DNA of 64,000 nucleotides from Buxus sempervirens (lineage: Eukaryota > Streptophyta > Magnoliopsida > Buxales > Buxaceae). This document shows positions 12,620 to 23,906 of the stretch, piece after piece. Numbering within the stretch: the stretch's first letter is position 1; each line of letters starts with the position of its first letter. The notes beneath the pieces are model-generated. The model made no database searches. It was not told where the DNA came from and saw only the letters and a list, made by a program, of their open reading frames with translations. The stretch lies in assembly GCA_947561395.2 (NCBI GenBank), contig OX387183.1, positions 28,074,853 to 28,138,852 on the forward strand. The letters are read 5' to 3'. Made by a program: the position numbers and the translations under genes.

Positions 12620-14140
12620 AGGGGGTACCTTAGTGTTAAGTATGGGAGTACCTTAATGATAAGTAGAGGGCACCTTAGTGTTATTTGAAGGGTTACCCAA
12701 GTGTTTTAAGGGATTTTCCTTAGCTATTTCAAAGGCATACTCTAGGGATGCTTGGGGGGTACTTTAGTGTTATTCAAGAGGGATACCTTGGTATTAAGTG
12801 GGAGTACCTTAGTGTTAAGTGGGGGTACCTTGGTGTTTCAAGGGGGTTTATCTTAACCACTTCAAGAGGTATGTTTTAGGAATGCTTGGGAGGTGTACCT
12901 CAGTTAACACAAGGGGGTACTTTAGTTATATGAGGGGTACTTTAGTTATTTGAGGAGGTACCTTAATGTTTCAAGGGATTTACCTTAGTTATTCTAAGGG
13001 GTAAACTTTGAATAAGCTTAGGGGGTGTACTTTAGTTATATTGAGGAGGGTACTTAACTGTAGAAAGGGTGTCCCTTAGTTATATGAGGGGGTACCTTAG
13101 CTATATAAGAGGTTATACCTTAGGCAAAACAATGGGGGGTTACCTTACTTATATAGGGGTTACTTTAGTTAGACAAAGGGGGTACTTTGGCTATATAGGG
13201 GGTGTACCCTAAGTAAAACAGTGGGGGTACTTTACTTATATGAGAGGAGTACCTCTAGGAAATACAAGGGGTGTACCCTAGGTAATATGGGGGCCTCTAG
13301 GAAATACTATGGGTGTACCCTAGGTAATATAGGGGATGTACCTTAGGTATGTTGGAGGTACTTTAGTTATATAAAAGGGGTACCTTAGCTGTATAAGGGA
13401 ATGTACCTTAGCTAAACAAGGGAGTACTTCAAGTAAGATAGTAGGGTATCTTAGTTAAAATAAAGGGTTACCTTAGGCAATACAAGTGAGGTACCTTAGG
13501 TATAATTAAGGGTACTTTAGGTATTTGAATGGGGTACCTTGGGCAAAGCAGTGGAGTACCTTAGATAATATGAGTGAGGTGACTTAGGTAATATAAGGGG
13601 GTACTTTAGGTATACATGTGGGGTACCTTAGGCAAACACAAGAGGATACCTTAGGTAAACATAGGGGTACCTTAGGCAACTAAAGTAGGGTACCTTAGGT
13701 GAAACGATGGGATACCTTAGGTGTATACAGGGGTACCTTAGGTATAATTGGGGGGTACTTTAAGTAACACTTGGGTGGTACCTTGGGTAATACTCGGGCA
13801 TACCTTTGGTATATAATGAGGGTACCTTGGGTAACACTTGGGTGTATCTTGGGTATAGAAGTAGGGTACCTAGGGTATACTTGAGAGGTTATTTGGGTAT
13901 TCTTGGGAGATACTTAAGGTAAACTTAAGAGGTACCTTGGGCATTCCTAAGAGTTACTTTGAGTATTCTTTGGGGATAATTTGGGTTTACTTGGGAGGTA
14001 CCTTGGGTACTCTTAGGAGTTACTCCAAGTATTCTTGGGAGTATTTTGGGTTATACACTAATGTTATCCGGGAGGGTACCTGGGGTAAACTTTGGGGTAC
14101 CATTGGTATACTTGGGAATTACTCTAGGTACACATAAGTC
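12620..14140. repeat. 1.5-kb degenerate minisatellite with GGTACCTTAG core
   Basis: Several dozen short units, mostly 25-35 bases, carry 'gggtaccttaggta' or near variants, with strong strand asymmetry (G and T on the plus strand). Divergence is high and unit length varies, so this is an old, slipped array. It ends about 250 bases before the LTR terminus. Open frames across it are not genes. Confidence 0.9.
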
Positions 14141-14492
14141 TAACGTTTCAGAATTTGATTTCCAATTCATTTAAGCTAATTGGAGAGTATCTTAGACAAA
14201 TTGGAATTGAGAAATAACATTAGTTAAACTTACCTTAATAACCTTTATAAAGTTCAATTGATTTCTCTAAATCCTCAAGAATAATCCACATCTACCTCAT
14301 CTTTATAGCACAAGTACTTAATTAGTCTAATAATCACACTTTAGATAATTAATCTTAATAATTAAGATATAATCCGGGTCGGGGTTTTACATGGTGGCTT
14401 GCCATGGGGGAACACAAATGGCTGCCAAAGGAATGAAGATCTTTAGCACAATGAAAACTGTTGTTTGTGAATCGATCAATTTCAACTATTAC

Positions 14493-17137
14493 CTGCAGCA
14501 TTTGAGTGAAGGCATAATTGCCTTGAAGACCCTGGGCCAACATCCTATGATCACCAATAGTACCGTGCGACACTTGGTTGGAGGAAAGAAATGCCTACAT
14601 ATTATATCAGCTACCTGATAAGAAACAAAGTATACTGTGGTTGTATGGAACACCAAAACAATGAATTCATGTATACCTGAAATGCTTGAGTATGTGGAGT
14701 CAACGGACTAATAGGCATCATAAAAGCATCCCTCATATATGGTGTTAGTGGAGTGAAAGCACTCTGAGTAGGTTGGCTATTAGACCCCAGTGGCATGAAA
14801 GTTGCTGCATCCATTTGTTGGTTATGGTTTTCCTGTCCTAATGCATTGCAATCTATATTGACGGCTTGTTTGGCTTTTTTCCGTGTACACTTGATAAATT
14901 GTTCCAACGCACTTTTCTGCCTACAAACACTTCTTCCAACACGACCACCCCTTACTTTCTATTTAATACCTTTTGCCCTTGACAAGATTCCATGTCATCT
15001 ACACTGGTAGACTGATAATCGTTGTCCCCAACTTTATCTAGATTTGCGCAATCCAGATGAAAACTCTGTTCTGACACATTCACCCTTCTGAATTCACTTT
15101 CACTTCCTACTTTTCGTGATGCATTGTCCCCACTGATAGATTTGTTCATTTCTTTTATCATACGATTTACCCCACTTTCAATTTCTTTAACCAGATCACT
15201 GGCAAAATCAGAGATCTCTTCATGTAGTGCAGCCTTTCTCGCAGTTTGGACAAACATGCGACACAATTCCCTAAACCTCCGTCCAGCTGCCACTTTGGGA
15301 TCATCACCAACATCAGCCCCCTGCTTATATGTAGCCAACCCACTCTTTGCCTCTTTTGTCCATCTTTTCAAAATATATTCATCAGGTATCTTCTTTATCG
15401 TATTTATAGGAAAAATATAAAATGCATGACAGCACAATATGCCACTGAATTCAAATTTCTTACAGCTACAATTCACTGAAGTAGTTGAACGATCAAATGT
15501 AACAGTATGTTCACACCGCCTTGGAATGGAAGCATTATTTACTATGTAATCAACCACTTCGTCAACTTCCCGACAAACATGCATATCACAATTGAGGACA
15601 CCATCAAGTACTTCTCTCCGAACTAATTCATATATTTCTTCTGTGTAGACATCTCTTGCGGATTCCAACATTTGATTTCCCTCGATTGGCAACACTGGAG
15701 TACTATTCATCATCTTGCAATCAGCTTTCAATGCCTCATACCATCTATCATCCAAGAATTCATCAAAGCGACCCAAGAACCCTAATAAATCCTTCTGGGA
15801 ATGTACATGCGTTTTTAGTGATGCATTCATGCTCTCTAACCTCTATGTCGTACTCATGTTTGCACAAAATGTGTTCCTTCCGTATGTTAGAGACCATTTT
15901 TCTTTTTCATCAAACTTTGCTTTCAACCACCTATTCGATGATAAATCATACTTATTAATCATTGTGTTCCATGCTTCAATGAATTCATCCGCGTCTTCAT
16001 ACTCATAAACACATCTACTAAAATCTTTTGCAAATGATCTCTCACGGTTAAATACATCACTAAGATGCTTAGCAGCATTTTGGAACATGTGCCAAACACA
16101 AAAGCGATGGTATGTATCTGGAAGCACCGAAGCTATTGCACTCGTCATAGCTTGGTCATGATCTGTCAAAATTTTCTTCGGCCTCTTACCAGACATAGCT
16201 CTTACAAAGCTTTCAAATAACCAACTGAATGTCTGCGTGCTTTCATCGTACAATAGGGCAGCGCCAAAGATTTTTGTTTGTCGATGATGATGAACACCAA
16301 CAAATAACCCAAATGGTCTACCATACTTGTTTGTTTTATATGTGGTGTCAAAACAAACCACTTCACCAAAATAACTATAATCTGCCATCATCCCAGAATC
16401 AGCCCAAAATATGTTACTAATAAGATCTTCATCATCTAACTGAATGGCATAGAAGAAGGATGTATCTTCCGATTGTTTTTTCTAAAAGTATTCCAATAAG
16501 GCTCAGCATCTCCCTTTTGCATGGCCATCATACGTTTAGACCGCAAATAATTATGACAATCTGCCCGCATGAATCCTAGGCATTCAACTCCACCTGCTTC
16601 CCTTCTCATCATTTCAATCATTCTCTTGGCTTGTATCCCTGTGGAATCTGCCATATCAATCTCAGCTGCTTGGGCCTCTGTTACTTTTTGGTGCGATCGT
16701 AACATATGGACCATGCTTGGCAAAAGCAACTCATGATTATGCATCTCCTCAAACACTGTAATGATATATTTTCCACTCACTTCAAGAACATTTTTTATTC
16801 ATGCCATACACTCAGTCCTAGTTTCTGCACGCTGTTTTACAACTGTTAAATCCCTTTTATCTGTCCGACGAAACCCTTCCTTTAAGCAACAAAAAACCCT
16901 ATCTATGACTCTGCCAGTACGTTGATGCTTATGCATTATGTGAATTCTCGTTCCAAATCCAGTTCGTCTTGCATATTCATTATAAAACTGATGTGCATCA
17001 TCTTCAGAATCAAACACCATCCCAATCTTTGGTAAATAATCAATCTGTGTTGATTCTTGCAAACCATTTACATCCTTATTGATAGCGTCTTCAATACCAT
17101 CAATTGATCTAGACGACATCTCCTCCCCAATATCCAT
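14493..17137 (-). pseudogene. FAR1-RELATED SEQUENCE (FRS)-like pseudogene
   Basis: In order from the ATG at 17137 this encodes three modules. First is a FAR1-type DNA-binding domain (17137-16730, with the cysteine pattern ending in HNHELL). Second is a MULE-type transposase core (16400-15843, including CFDTTYKTNKYGRPF and LTDHDQAM). Third is a SWIM zinc finger (CSCKKFEFSGILCCH, 15480-15430). A C-terminal tail follows in later exons (14907-14690, then 14580-14493). FRS proteins are domesticated Mutator-type transposases that act as nuclear transcription regulators. Lesions visible are a TGA inside the FAR1 domain (16799-16801), a frameshift near 16465, and a TAG at 15843-15845 within the otherwise standard STTQR..SMN block. 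The frame also changes after 14952, by intron or frameshift. A 5'-UTR intron acceptor is likely near 17155. The 4.2-kb LTR lies just past the last visible exon. Confidence 0.85.
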
Positions 17138-17699
17138 TTCCCTTCTGTCCTCTGTTTACATATAAAACTGACATCAAATCTCCAACTACTGAACTCAATT
17201 TATTGTGAATGCGGTCACTAAATAGGACTTGATAACAAAAGTTACCTTAACAAAATATACCTCGTAGTCGTAAGACTAGTCAACAGTACTTGGTTAAGGC
17301 TGTGGTGTTTCGGCTGTTGCCCTGTAGCCTTTTCAGCACAGGGTCGACTTTACTAGCCACGGTATTTACCTATAGGGATGAAGTATGTAAAAGAAATAAA
17401 AACACTAAGAAATATATAAAAATGACAAAACAATTTACATCTGATAAATACAACCTGTGCAAATGTGTAAACAACAACTTTCGTATTACAAGAGTAGTAC
17501 TGCGTGCAAGCATGAATGTTGCAGTTCAAGAAATGAAATTAATCAGCTCATTATAATACAACAATAAATACAATCATCACAATCTACATTAATATCAGTA
17601 AAGATACCGATTAAAACATTGACATAGCACAGTAAATTTAATGCTTTACAGCTGCATCCACCAGTGGAGTGGCTCAACCTCTATAGTAAACATGTTAAA

Positions 17700-17990
17700 T
17701 TAATTTGATAACAAGAACAGATTCGTGATGAAGACAAGCTCAAAAAATGTGCTTAATTAAATCGTGAACAACAATTAACAGAGAAAACAAAAATAGAGTC
17801 CCAGAAACAAACATGCTTAATTAAATCCTAAGCAACAATCAACAGAGAAAACTAAAAACAGATTTGTGATGAAGACAAGCTCAGAAAATGTGCTTAATTA
17901 AATCCTAAACAACAATCAACAGAAAAAACTAAAAACAGAGTCCCAGAAACAAATTTATATTTCTAAATAAGTAAATAACAAGAACAGATT
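17700..17990. repeat. Local direct duplication, ~150-bp module
   Basis: The string 'gtgatgaagacaagctca', then 'aatgtgcttaattaaatc', then 'caacagagaaaac' and 'agagtcccagaaacaaa' occurs twice, at about 17710-17813 and 17867-17953. Single extra copies of submodules lie between them. Confidence 0.8.
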
Positions 17991-18599
17991 CAAAGAATAT
18001 TGACTTTTGTTGAAAACCCCATTTGTGTACAACATTAATGGTTTCTTTGACGAATCAAATGCCATGGTTGAAAACAAACCTCTGATTAATTGATAATATT
18101 AGTTGAAAATCTCACCTATTCTTCAAGATGTGAGCTGCCTTCGAACAATCAAGTTGATGCCTTTTGCAGGAGACGAGTGAAAGCTTTTGGATAACAATGT
18201 GCAATCAGCGACAGTTAGCGGAATACAAGTGCTTCAAGACCTGAGCTGCCAATCTTTTTCTTCTCTTACGTTCTCTTGCATTTGCATTCCTCACATCTCA
18301 TTCATTTCAGAAATTTCAGACATTTTCTTACGCAGCGCTCTCTTACGATATCGAACACTATTCTTTCTCGTCATTGCTATTTCGCTTCAGCGCAGGAGGT
18401 TTGAAAGTTTTCAAAATTGCGTAAAACCGATTTCACGCAACGTTTTATTTCATGACGAAAAATAACGACGGTAATGTGGGAACGGCGTCGTTAGTTTTCT
18501 GTCGCTAACGTTCCCTTCGGTCAGACGTTAGCAACATGCATCCACAAAATCCGTTACATGAAACATAATACAATCGGCGATAGATAGAAGAAATCGGTC

Positions 18600-18913
18600 G
18601 CCTTTGTGGTGCCCATCACTGCAAAGGAGATGAAATGTCTCACAGGACTTGAGAATCTGACGATCAGGGGATGTGCAACTTATCTTCTTTTTTTTGGTAA
18701 CGATGTGCAACTTATCTAAACGATGCCTACCCGAGTGGCTGGCAAACCTAACTTCGCTTCAAAGAATCCCCCTTTGTGGTGCCCATCGCTGCAAAAGGAG
18801 ATGAAATGTCTTCACAGGACTCGAGAATCTGACAATCAGAGGATGTGAAACTTATCTTTTTTTTTTTTTTTATATAGGCAACGATGTGCAACTTATCTAA
18901 ACGATGCCAACCT
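18600..18913. repeat. Direct duplication of ~135 bp
   Basis: 18600-18732 and 18770-18913 share 'cctttgtggtgcccatc', 'ggagatgaaatgtct', a poly-T stretch, and 'aacgatgtgcaacttatc' plus 'taaacgatgcc' in the same order. Differences are small and mainly lie in the T run. Confidence 0.85.
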
Positions 18914-19670
18914 GAGACAGGCGCATTTATGAATAGAAAGCCATTCAATGCTCTCGTGAAGCCTTGTCACACATCCACCGGAGGGAAAATCGGGTCCAGG
19001 ACGAAATTCCTGAGACGGAAGAAGATTGTAAGTGAGATCTGTTGGTATGTGGATGTTTGAAGGAGAGGCAAAGGAGCTGAGAGGCTGGCGAATAGGCGGA
19101 GTGGCGATAGGACTGGTGTGAGGCTCGAGGCTTCTCAAGAAGTGAAACCCGATTACCCTTCCCCTTCATCTTCCTTGTGAATGAAGTTTCGGGAAGGCTA
19201 TGGCGGTGAAAGCTTCCACGGCTTTGTTCTCCTAACATGCGATCTTAGTGTTTTCTTTGATCTTTAGCCAGCAATCTGTCAGTAAGGCTTGCTTGTGGTG
19301 TTGTGAGCATCAATCGCCTGACCACTTCGTGTGGTTTCTTTCTTCGTCTGTTTTCTCCGTTTGATCATTTAGTTCTCATCGTTCCATGTTCTTCTCCTGC
19401 TAATCATCTCACTTGCGTCTCCACAGCATTCGTTTTCTTCCATCTTCCATATTTTGTCATCTTCCATCATCAGATCTGTTCTATCTATCTCTTGCTCCAT
19501 TGAGCTTTCGCATTGTATCTTCTACCACCGACCTTTGCTCACAGTTTATTCTTCCTTCTCTAAACCCCTCCCACTGTTTCCTTTTCTCCCTCTGACCGAT
19601 CTTTCTGCATCATCGCATACCATCGATCTTCATCTCACTGCTTCATCTTCTACCACCAACCTTCATCCTA

Positions 19671-19772
19671 GATGATCTGGAGATTTGTGAAGGACCGACA
19701 CCATCTAAAAAGAGAAAACTTTCTTCGTCTTTCTCACCTTTGAGTGATCTCCCCGGTGGATTACCAACATGA
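19671..19772 (+). pseudogene. Possible C-terminal tail of LINE ORF1
   Basis: A frame ending in a TGA at 19770-19772 overlaps the ORF2 ATG (19769) by four bases (ATGA), the usual ORF1/ORF2 spacing type in plant L1 elements. The last ~30 codons contain a basic PSKKRK stretch. No ORF1 domain is present upstream, so the LINE is 5'-truncated or rearranged there. Confidence 0.4.
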
Positions 19773-21739
19773 AAATCATGTTTTGGAATTGTCGCGGTCT
19801 TGGCCGACCAGCGACTCAGTTGTATTTAAAAGATCAAGTTCTGTCCCACCGGCCTGATCTCATTTTGCTTTCTGAAACTTTTGCCCAACACAAATCAGCA
19901 GCAAAGATAGCCAGAAAATTAGGGTTTTTGTCTATTTTTGTTCAGCCCTCCGAGGGACGTAAAAATGGTTTTTTGGTGATGTGGTCTCCTTCTGTTTCTA
20001 TTACCATTTTATTTTCTACTAACTAGATTGTTGAACTGCTCTTTTCTTATAGGGATAAGTCTTTTATAATTTTGTTCATCCATGCTGACTGTAAACTTGA
20101 TCTTCAAATGCAACAATGGGACATGATAAAAGCCTTAAGCCGGAGCTATGATGTCCCCTGGGAGGCAGCAACGCTATGTTGCAATCTGTGGACAAGAGAG
20201 GTGGCCTTCCCATTCACCGGAGGCAGACAGAAATTTTTGCATCGTTTATAGAAGCTTGTAGTTTGTACGAGCTCCCGATCAAAGGTCCACAACTTACTTG
20301 GACTAATGGCCAACAAGGCTTTAGACGCATCTCTGAGAAGATTGACAGGGGTTTTGCCCACGTGAATTTTTTTGATCTATTTCCCTTCCCTGTCCTATAT
20401 TCCCAATGTATTTTCGGTTCTGATCATTGCCCCATGTTACTTGAGTTAACGAAGGTACCAAAGTCTAAATCCATGCCATTTAGATTTGAAGGCTTATGGC
20501 TATTTGAGGAGTCTTGTGCTGCCACTGTAGCGGAATCATGGTCTAAACATTCCCAACTTTTACCGCTTGGCCGAAAGCTAAAAAAACTTGCTGGTGATCT
20601 TAAATTATGGAATAAGAAGACTATCGGCAGCATTCATCTCAGACTCCAACAGGTCAAATCTCAGTTGCTGGAATTGCAGGAGGAGCTTAATTCTATGGAT
20701 AATAATATGTTGTTGATGGAAAATTAGTTACAAGCAGAGTACTCAAAGCTGCTCTCCCAACAGGAAATGCTGTGGTATCAAAAGTCACGTGTAAAGTGGC
20801 TCAAATGGGGAGATCAAAATTCGAGCTTCTTCCACAAGTCAACAATTATTCGAAGATAGCAGAATTTTATTTATTCTTTGAAATCTTCGAATAATGAAGA
20901 AATAACTGATGCTAAAGAGTTGGAAAGCCATGTAATTAATTTTTTTCACTCTAATTTCAGGGAGCAGCCAAGATGGACTACTTTTGATCTTCCACAGCTT
21001 ATCCCAGCTCATCTAGACGAGGCGCAAAATGATATAATCTGTCAGCTGGTACCTTCTCAAACTGAAATTTGGGATACAATTAAACGGTTCCCCCCTTTTA
21101 AGGCTCCGGGGCCTAACAGGTATCCTGCAGCTTTTTACCATCAATTCTGGGAGATTGTAGGAGGGGATGTTTCTAAGTCTATTCAAGACTTTTTCATTAC
21201 AATTATCATGCTAGAAAAGCTGAATTATACTTTTATCACTTTGATACCTAAGGTAGACCATCCACGTACTCTGAACCAGTTCAGGCCTATCAACCTCTGT
21301 AATGTGGTCTATAAAGTAATTTCTAAGATAATTGTAAACAGGCTTAGGCCTTTGTTGGATAAATTGATTTCCCCTAACCAGGTTGCTTTTGTTCCTAGTC
21401 GTCATATATGGGACAACATTATGATTCACCATGAAGTATGCCATCACTTTCATAAGAAAGGTAAAGTCAAGAAGGTTTCCATGATAAAACAGAAGAAAAA
21501 AAAACAGATGGGTTTCTATGCTCTAAAACTTGACTTTTCTAAAGCATACGACAAAATTAGCTGGGATTTTCTTCATACTGTTCTAAGAGCAAATGGTTTT
21601 AATGACCATTGCTCAAATCTTATTATGACTTGTGTCAGAATAGTTTCTTACAACATAATTTTTAATGGGGTCCCAGTGGGATATTTTAAGGCACAAAGGG
21701 GTTTGTGTCAGGGAGACCTGAGATTCAATTGTTTCCTAC
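19769..21739 (+). pseudogene. LINE (L1-type) ORF2, segment 1: endonuclease and 5' part of RT
   Basis: The frame opens with the APE-type endonuclease start MKIMFWNCRGLGRPATQ. It breaks at 20024-20026, and endonuclease continues from 20176 with the TWTNGQQG and GSDHCPM motifs. The linker and RT follow after in-frame TAGs at 20725-20727 and 20857-20859. RT shows FKAPGPNRYPAAFYHQFW, LIPKVDHPRTLNQFRPINLCN, the DFSKAYDKISWDFL block and GLCQGD. Then the canonical RT (the [FY]xDD box, thumb) is missing. A short out-of-phase piece from about 21720 matches the sequence that continues at 30652, so an internal deletion preceded the copia insertion. ORF2p nicks the target and reverse transcribes the LINE RNA. 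This copy cannot do so. Confidence 0.85.
21735..21739 (+). other. Candidate target-site duplication (CCTAC), left copy
   Basis: CCTAC here matches CCTAC at 30652-30656, directly after the right LTR end of the copia element. Removing 21740-30651 plus one copy joins LINE sequence in a plausible LINE frame (…SYISPSLKEDTQIWKF). Confidence 0.55.
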
Positions 21740-21926
21740 AGCTTTTTACTAAATTCTGAAAAATTTCATATCATATATATTAAATTGCTCATGAGTTGAT
21801 CAAGTGTGCCTTGAGGAACAATCTTGCACTTTTATCTCTAGTAAATGATTGTTGAGATGAATTAGTAGTTAATTTTGTAGCCTATAATACTAAAAGAACA
21901 AGAATTTACTGATTTCTCAAGGTGCT

Positions 21927-22391
21927 TCATTGTTTGATAATCCAAAAGGTTTGTGAAAGAAATCGAGCAAAACCTGGACTAGAAGCCTCTGCAGGAACAG
22001 AATCTGTATGCGGTGGATGATTAGATCTTGCTGGAGAATCATCTTGCAAAGGTGAATCCGGCCTTGACTCAGCAACATGTGCATTTAAGGATGGTTGAGC
22101 ACGAACATTCGAACCCTTCTTACCAGATACTTTTCTCTTCAACAAGTGAATCAAAAAATCAGAAGAAGATGAAGACGACGTCTGTGTTGGCCTTGGTGGT
22201 GGTGGCACAGTGAGACGAGAAGAGGAACCGCCTGTGCGAAGATACTTCGAGGGATACCACGAAGGTAGAGTAGGCGACGATGATTTCTGTTGAGAAGAAG
22301 AGGAAGAAGATGATGCAACAACAACAGGGGAAGATGCCAACTGAGGCAAAGAACGACGACCAGCAATGGAGCTTGATGCGCGTCGAGTGGT
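21927..22391 (-). pseudogene. Ser/Pro-rich N-terminal fragment of a 3' extra ORF
   Basis: From the ATG at 22391 the frame encodes a basic start (MVTTRRASSS), long Ser runs, Pro-rich stretches and a Lys-rich patch, about 154 residues, with no recognised domain. An AG acceptor with a pyrimidine tract lies directly before the ATG. Its place after RNaseH fits the additional 3' ORF of SIRE-type copia elements. The C-terminal part is missing. It could also be a fragment of the plant-transposon-protein family. Confidence 0.4.
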
Positions 22392-22553
22392 CACCATTCT
22401 GCATAGGCACGAAAATCTCGCAAGAAACAGGGTTAGGGTTTTGACAAGGACGATGAGGAAAAGAGGAGGGAAAAAATGGAATAAAAAAAAACAAATGCCC
22501 TGCTCATTTAAGCCCAAAAACAAATCAACACTCATGAACTTTGGATATTGCAT

Positions 22554-23243
22554 AAGACAACCTCATTTCAAAAGACAGTTATGAAAAATAACTGACAATA
22601 ACAGAACACATGTTGCAACACACTGAGAATAGGATCATAATGTTAGAACAGTCAATACTTCAACCTCCCAAAAATCATTATTTAAAACGAAAACTGAAGT
22701 ATACTGAATTTTGAGATATGCTGATCAAACATTTAAACCAATAGTGTGTGAGCAGCAGCAATTTGTCTGTATCTATTCTCCCAGTAATTTCCAATATGTT
22801 GAAAACAAGACATCATGAGATAAACCGTGAGAATTCAATAGTGGCCCCAATTTTTGTATCTCCAATTTTTTTTTTCCCGGTAGCTTTCACTCTGACATGA
22901 AGGCAGCTTTTTTCTCATGGTAGATCATCCTCTACATATTTGTGATACATAGGCCCAGATTACTCAAGGATAGTTTCACACAAAATGTAGGTAGCTTTTT
23001 CCGAATTCACAATTTTTGTACCACAAAATCTAACTCAGATATTGTTCAAGATGTACTGATCACAAGATGTACTGTACTAAGAGATTCAGAACAGAAAAAT
23101 ATATGCTGATGTGCACTATTTGATTAGCTTGATAATCAAGATCAGTATATATCAGAACTCAAAAAATCAGATTTAGAGAATTAAAAAATAATTCTTGGAA
23201 ATATGAAACATTTTCAGTCTGAAGTTGATACTATTCTGAGTAT
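22554..23243. other. Copia 3' non-coding sequence
   Basis: This is AT-rich sequence between the RNaseH stop (23244) and the extra ORF. No motif was recognised. Confidence 0.4.
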
Positions 23244-23510
23244 TTACATCAAGCACAAGCCTAAAGTCTTCCTTAAGAATTCAAATTTTATGGAATCAAG
23301 AGCCTTAGTAAAGATGTCAGCATGTTGTTTTTCAGTTACAACATGTTCTAGAACAACAGTATCCCTTTCAACCAACTCTCTAATGAAATGATATCTAATA
23401 TCAATATGTTTAGTTCTTGAGTGTTGAACAGGATTCTTAGAGATGTTAATAGCACTATAGTTATCACAATAAATAGTAAAACTATCCTGTATGATACCGT
23501 AGTCCTTGAG
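23244..23510 (-). pseudogene. Copia RNaseH, C-terminal part
   Basis: This contains the conserved copia block IYCDNYSAI, HSRTKHIDIRYHFIRE and EKQHADIFTKAL. It is the direct continuation of 25765-26148 and is interrupted by the solo LTR. The frame continues across the insertion point when the LTR and one TTGAG copy are removed. Confidence 0.93.
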
Positions 23511-23600
23511 TGTAGACACCCCAAATTGCACAAACAATCATAAAAAATCGTTATCTCCTTGAAAACCAGTCCAGAAATTGAAGAAAATGAATTTTTACCT

Positions 23601-23741
23601 GTATCCGGCAACTCAGGCCGGATACAAGTACTCCTCTTTATATCTGGTGGAAAATGCAGGATACAAGGAAGCCTTAGTGTATCTGGTATTATATACCGGA
23701 TACATTAAAGCCTTAGTATATCTGGCCTGATATGCCAGATA
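23601..23741 (+). repeat. Array of four palindromes (hairpins) in the LTR U3
   Basis: Inverted repeats lie at 23601-23625 (GTATCCGGC/GCCGGATAC arms), 23641-23663, 23679-23703 (GTATCTGGTAT/ATACCGGATAC) and 23719-23741 (TATCTGGC/GCCAGATA). Spacers share 'gccttagt'. The array lies about 160-300 bases upstream of the LTR TATA box. Confidence 0.85.
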
Positions 23742-23898
23742 CATTAGTTTTGCTCAAAAATTAGGGTTTTCCGAGAGAAATCACTTTTTACCATCATATC
23801 CCTCATTAAATGAGGGGAAATCTCGGAAACAGCCCTAGGGTTAAGGTTGGTGGGTTCTAGACATTAAGTTGTATCTACCAACAACCCTAGCCTTTGCC

Positions 23899-23906
23899 TA
23901 TAAATA
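23899..23906 (+). promoter_or_regulatory. LTR TATA box
   Basis: TATAAATA occurs about 390 bases into the LTR, in a position fitting the U3 promoter. The transcript start would be roughly 30 bases downstream. Confidence 0.55.

Larger units (their letters stand above)
10186..14391. mobile_element. Probable solo LTR, 4.2 kb, flanked by near-perfect TSD
   Basis: The unit starts TGTAGCGCCCC and ends GGGGTTTTACA, so it has TG...CA termini with an imperfect terminal inverted repeat (TGTA..CCCC...CCGG), as many plant LTRs do. It is flanked by CGGTG (10181-10185) and TGGTG (14392-14396), a 5-bp target duplication with one transition. There is no primer-binding site, polypurine tract or coding domain inside, so a solo LTR fits better than a whole element. 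Several unrelated minisatellites fill it. It sits about 100 bases beyond the last visible exon of the FRS pseudogene. Orientation was not determined. Confidence 0.7.
17160..19670. other. Non-coding region between FRS pseudogene and LINE
   Basis: This is the upstream side of the FRS pseudogene, with two local duplications (17700-17990 and 18600-18913). The part from about 19250 to 19670 is pyrimidine-rich and could be the LINE 5' region, but no ORF1 domain (DUF4283 or zinc knuckle) was seen. Short open frames on both strands look incidental. Confidence 0.4.

Noticed and set aside
12388..14137. Plus-strand frames at 12388-12621 and 13937-14137 as genes
   Set aside because: They lie in the LTR-like unit; the second reads only the GGTACCTTAG minisatellite.
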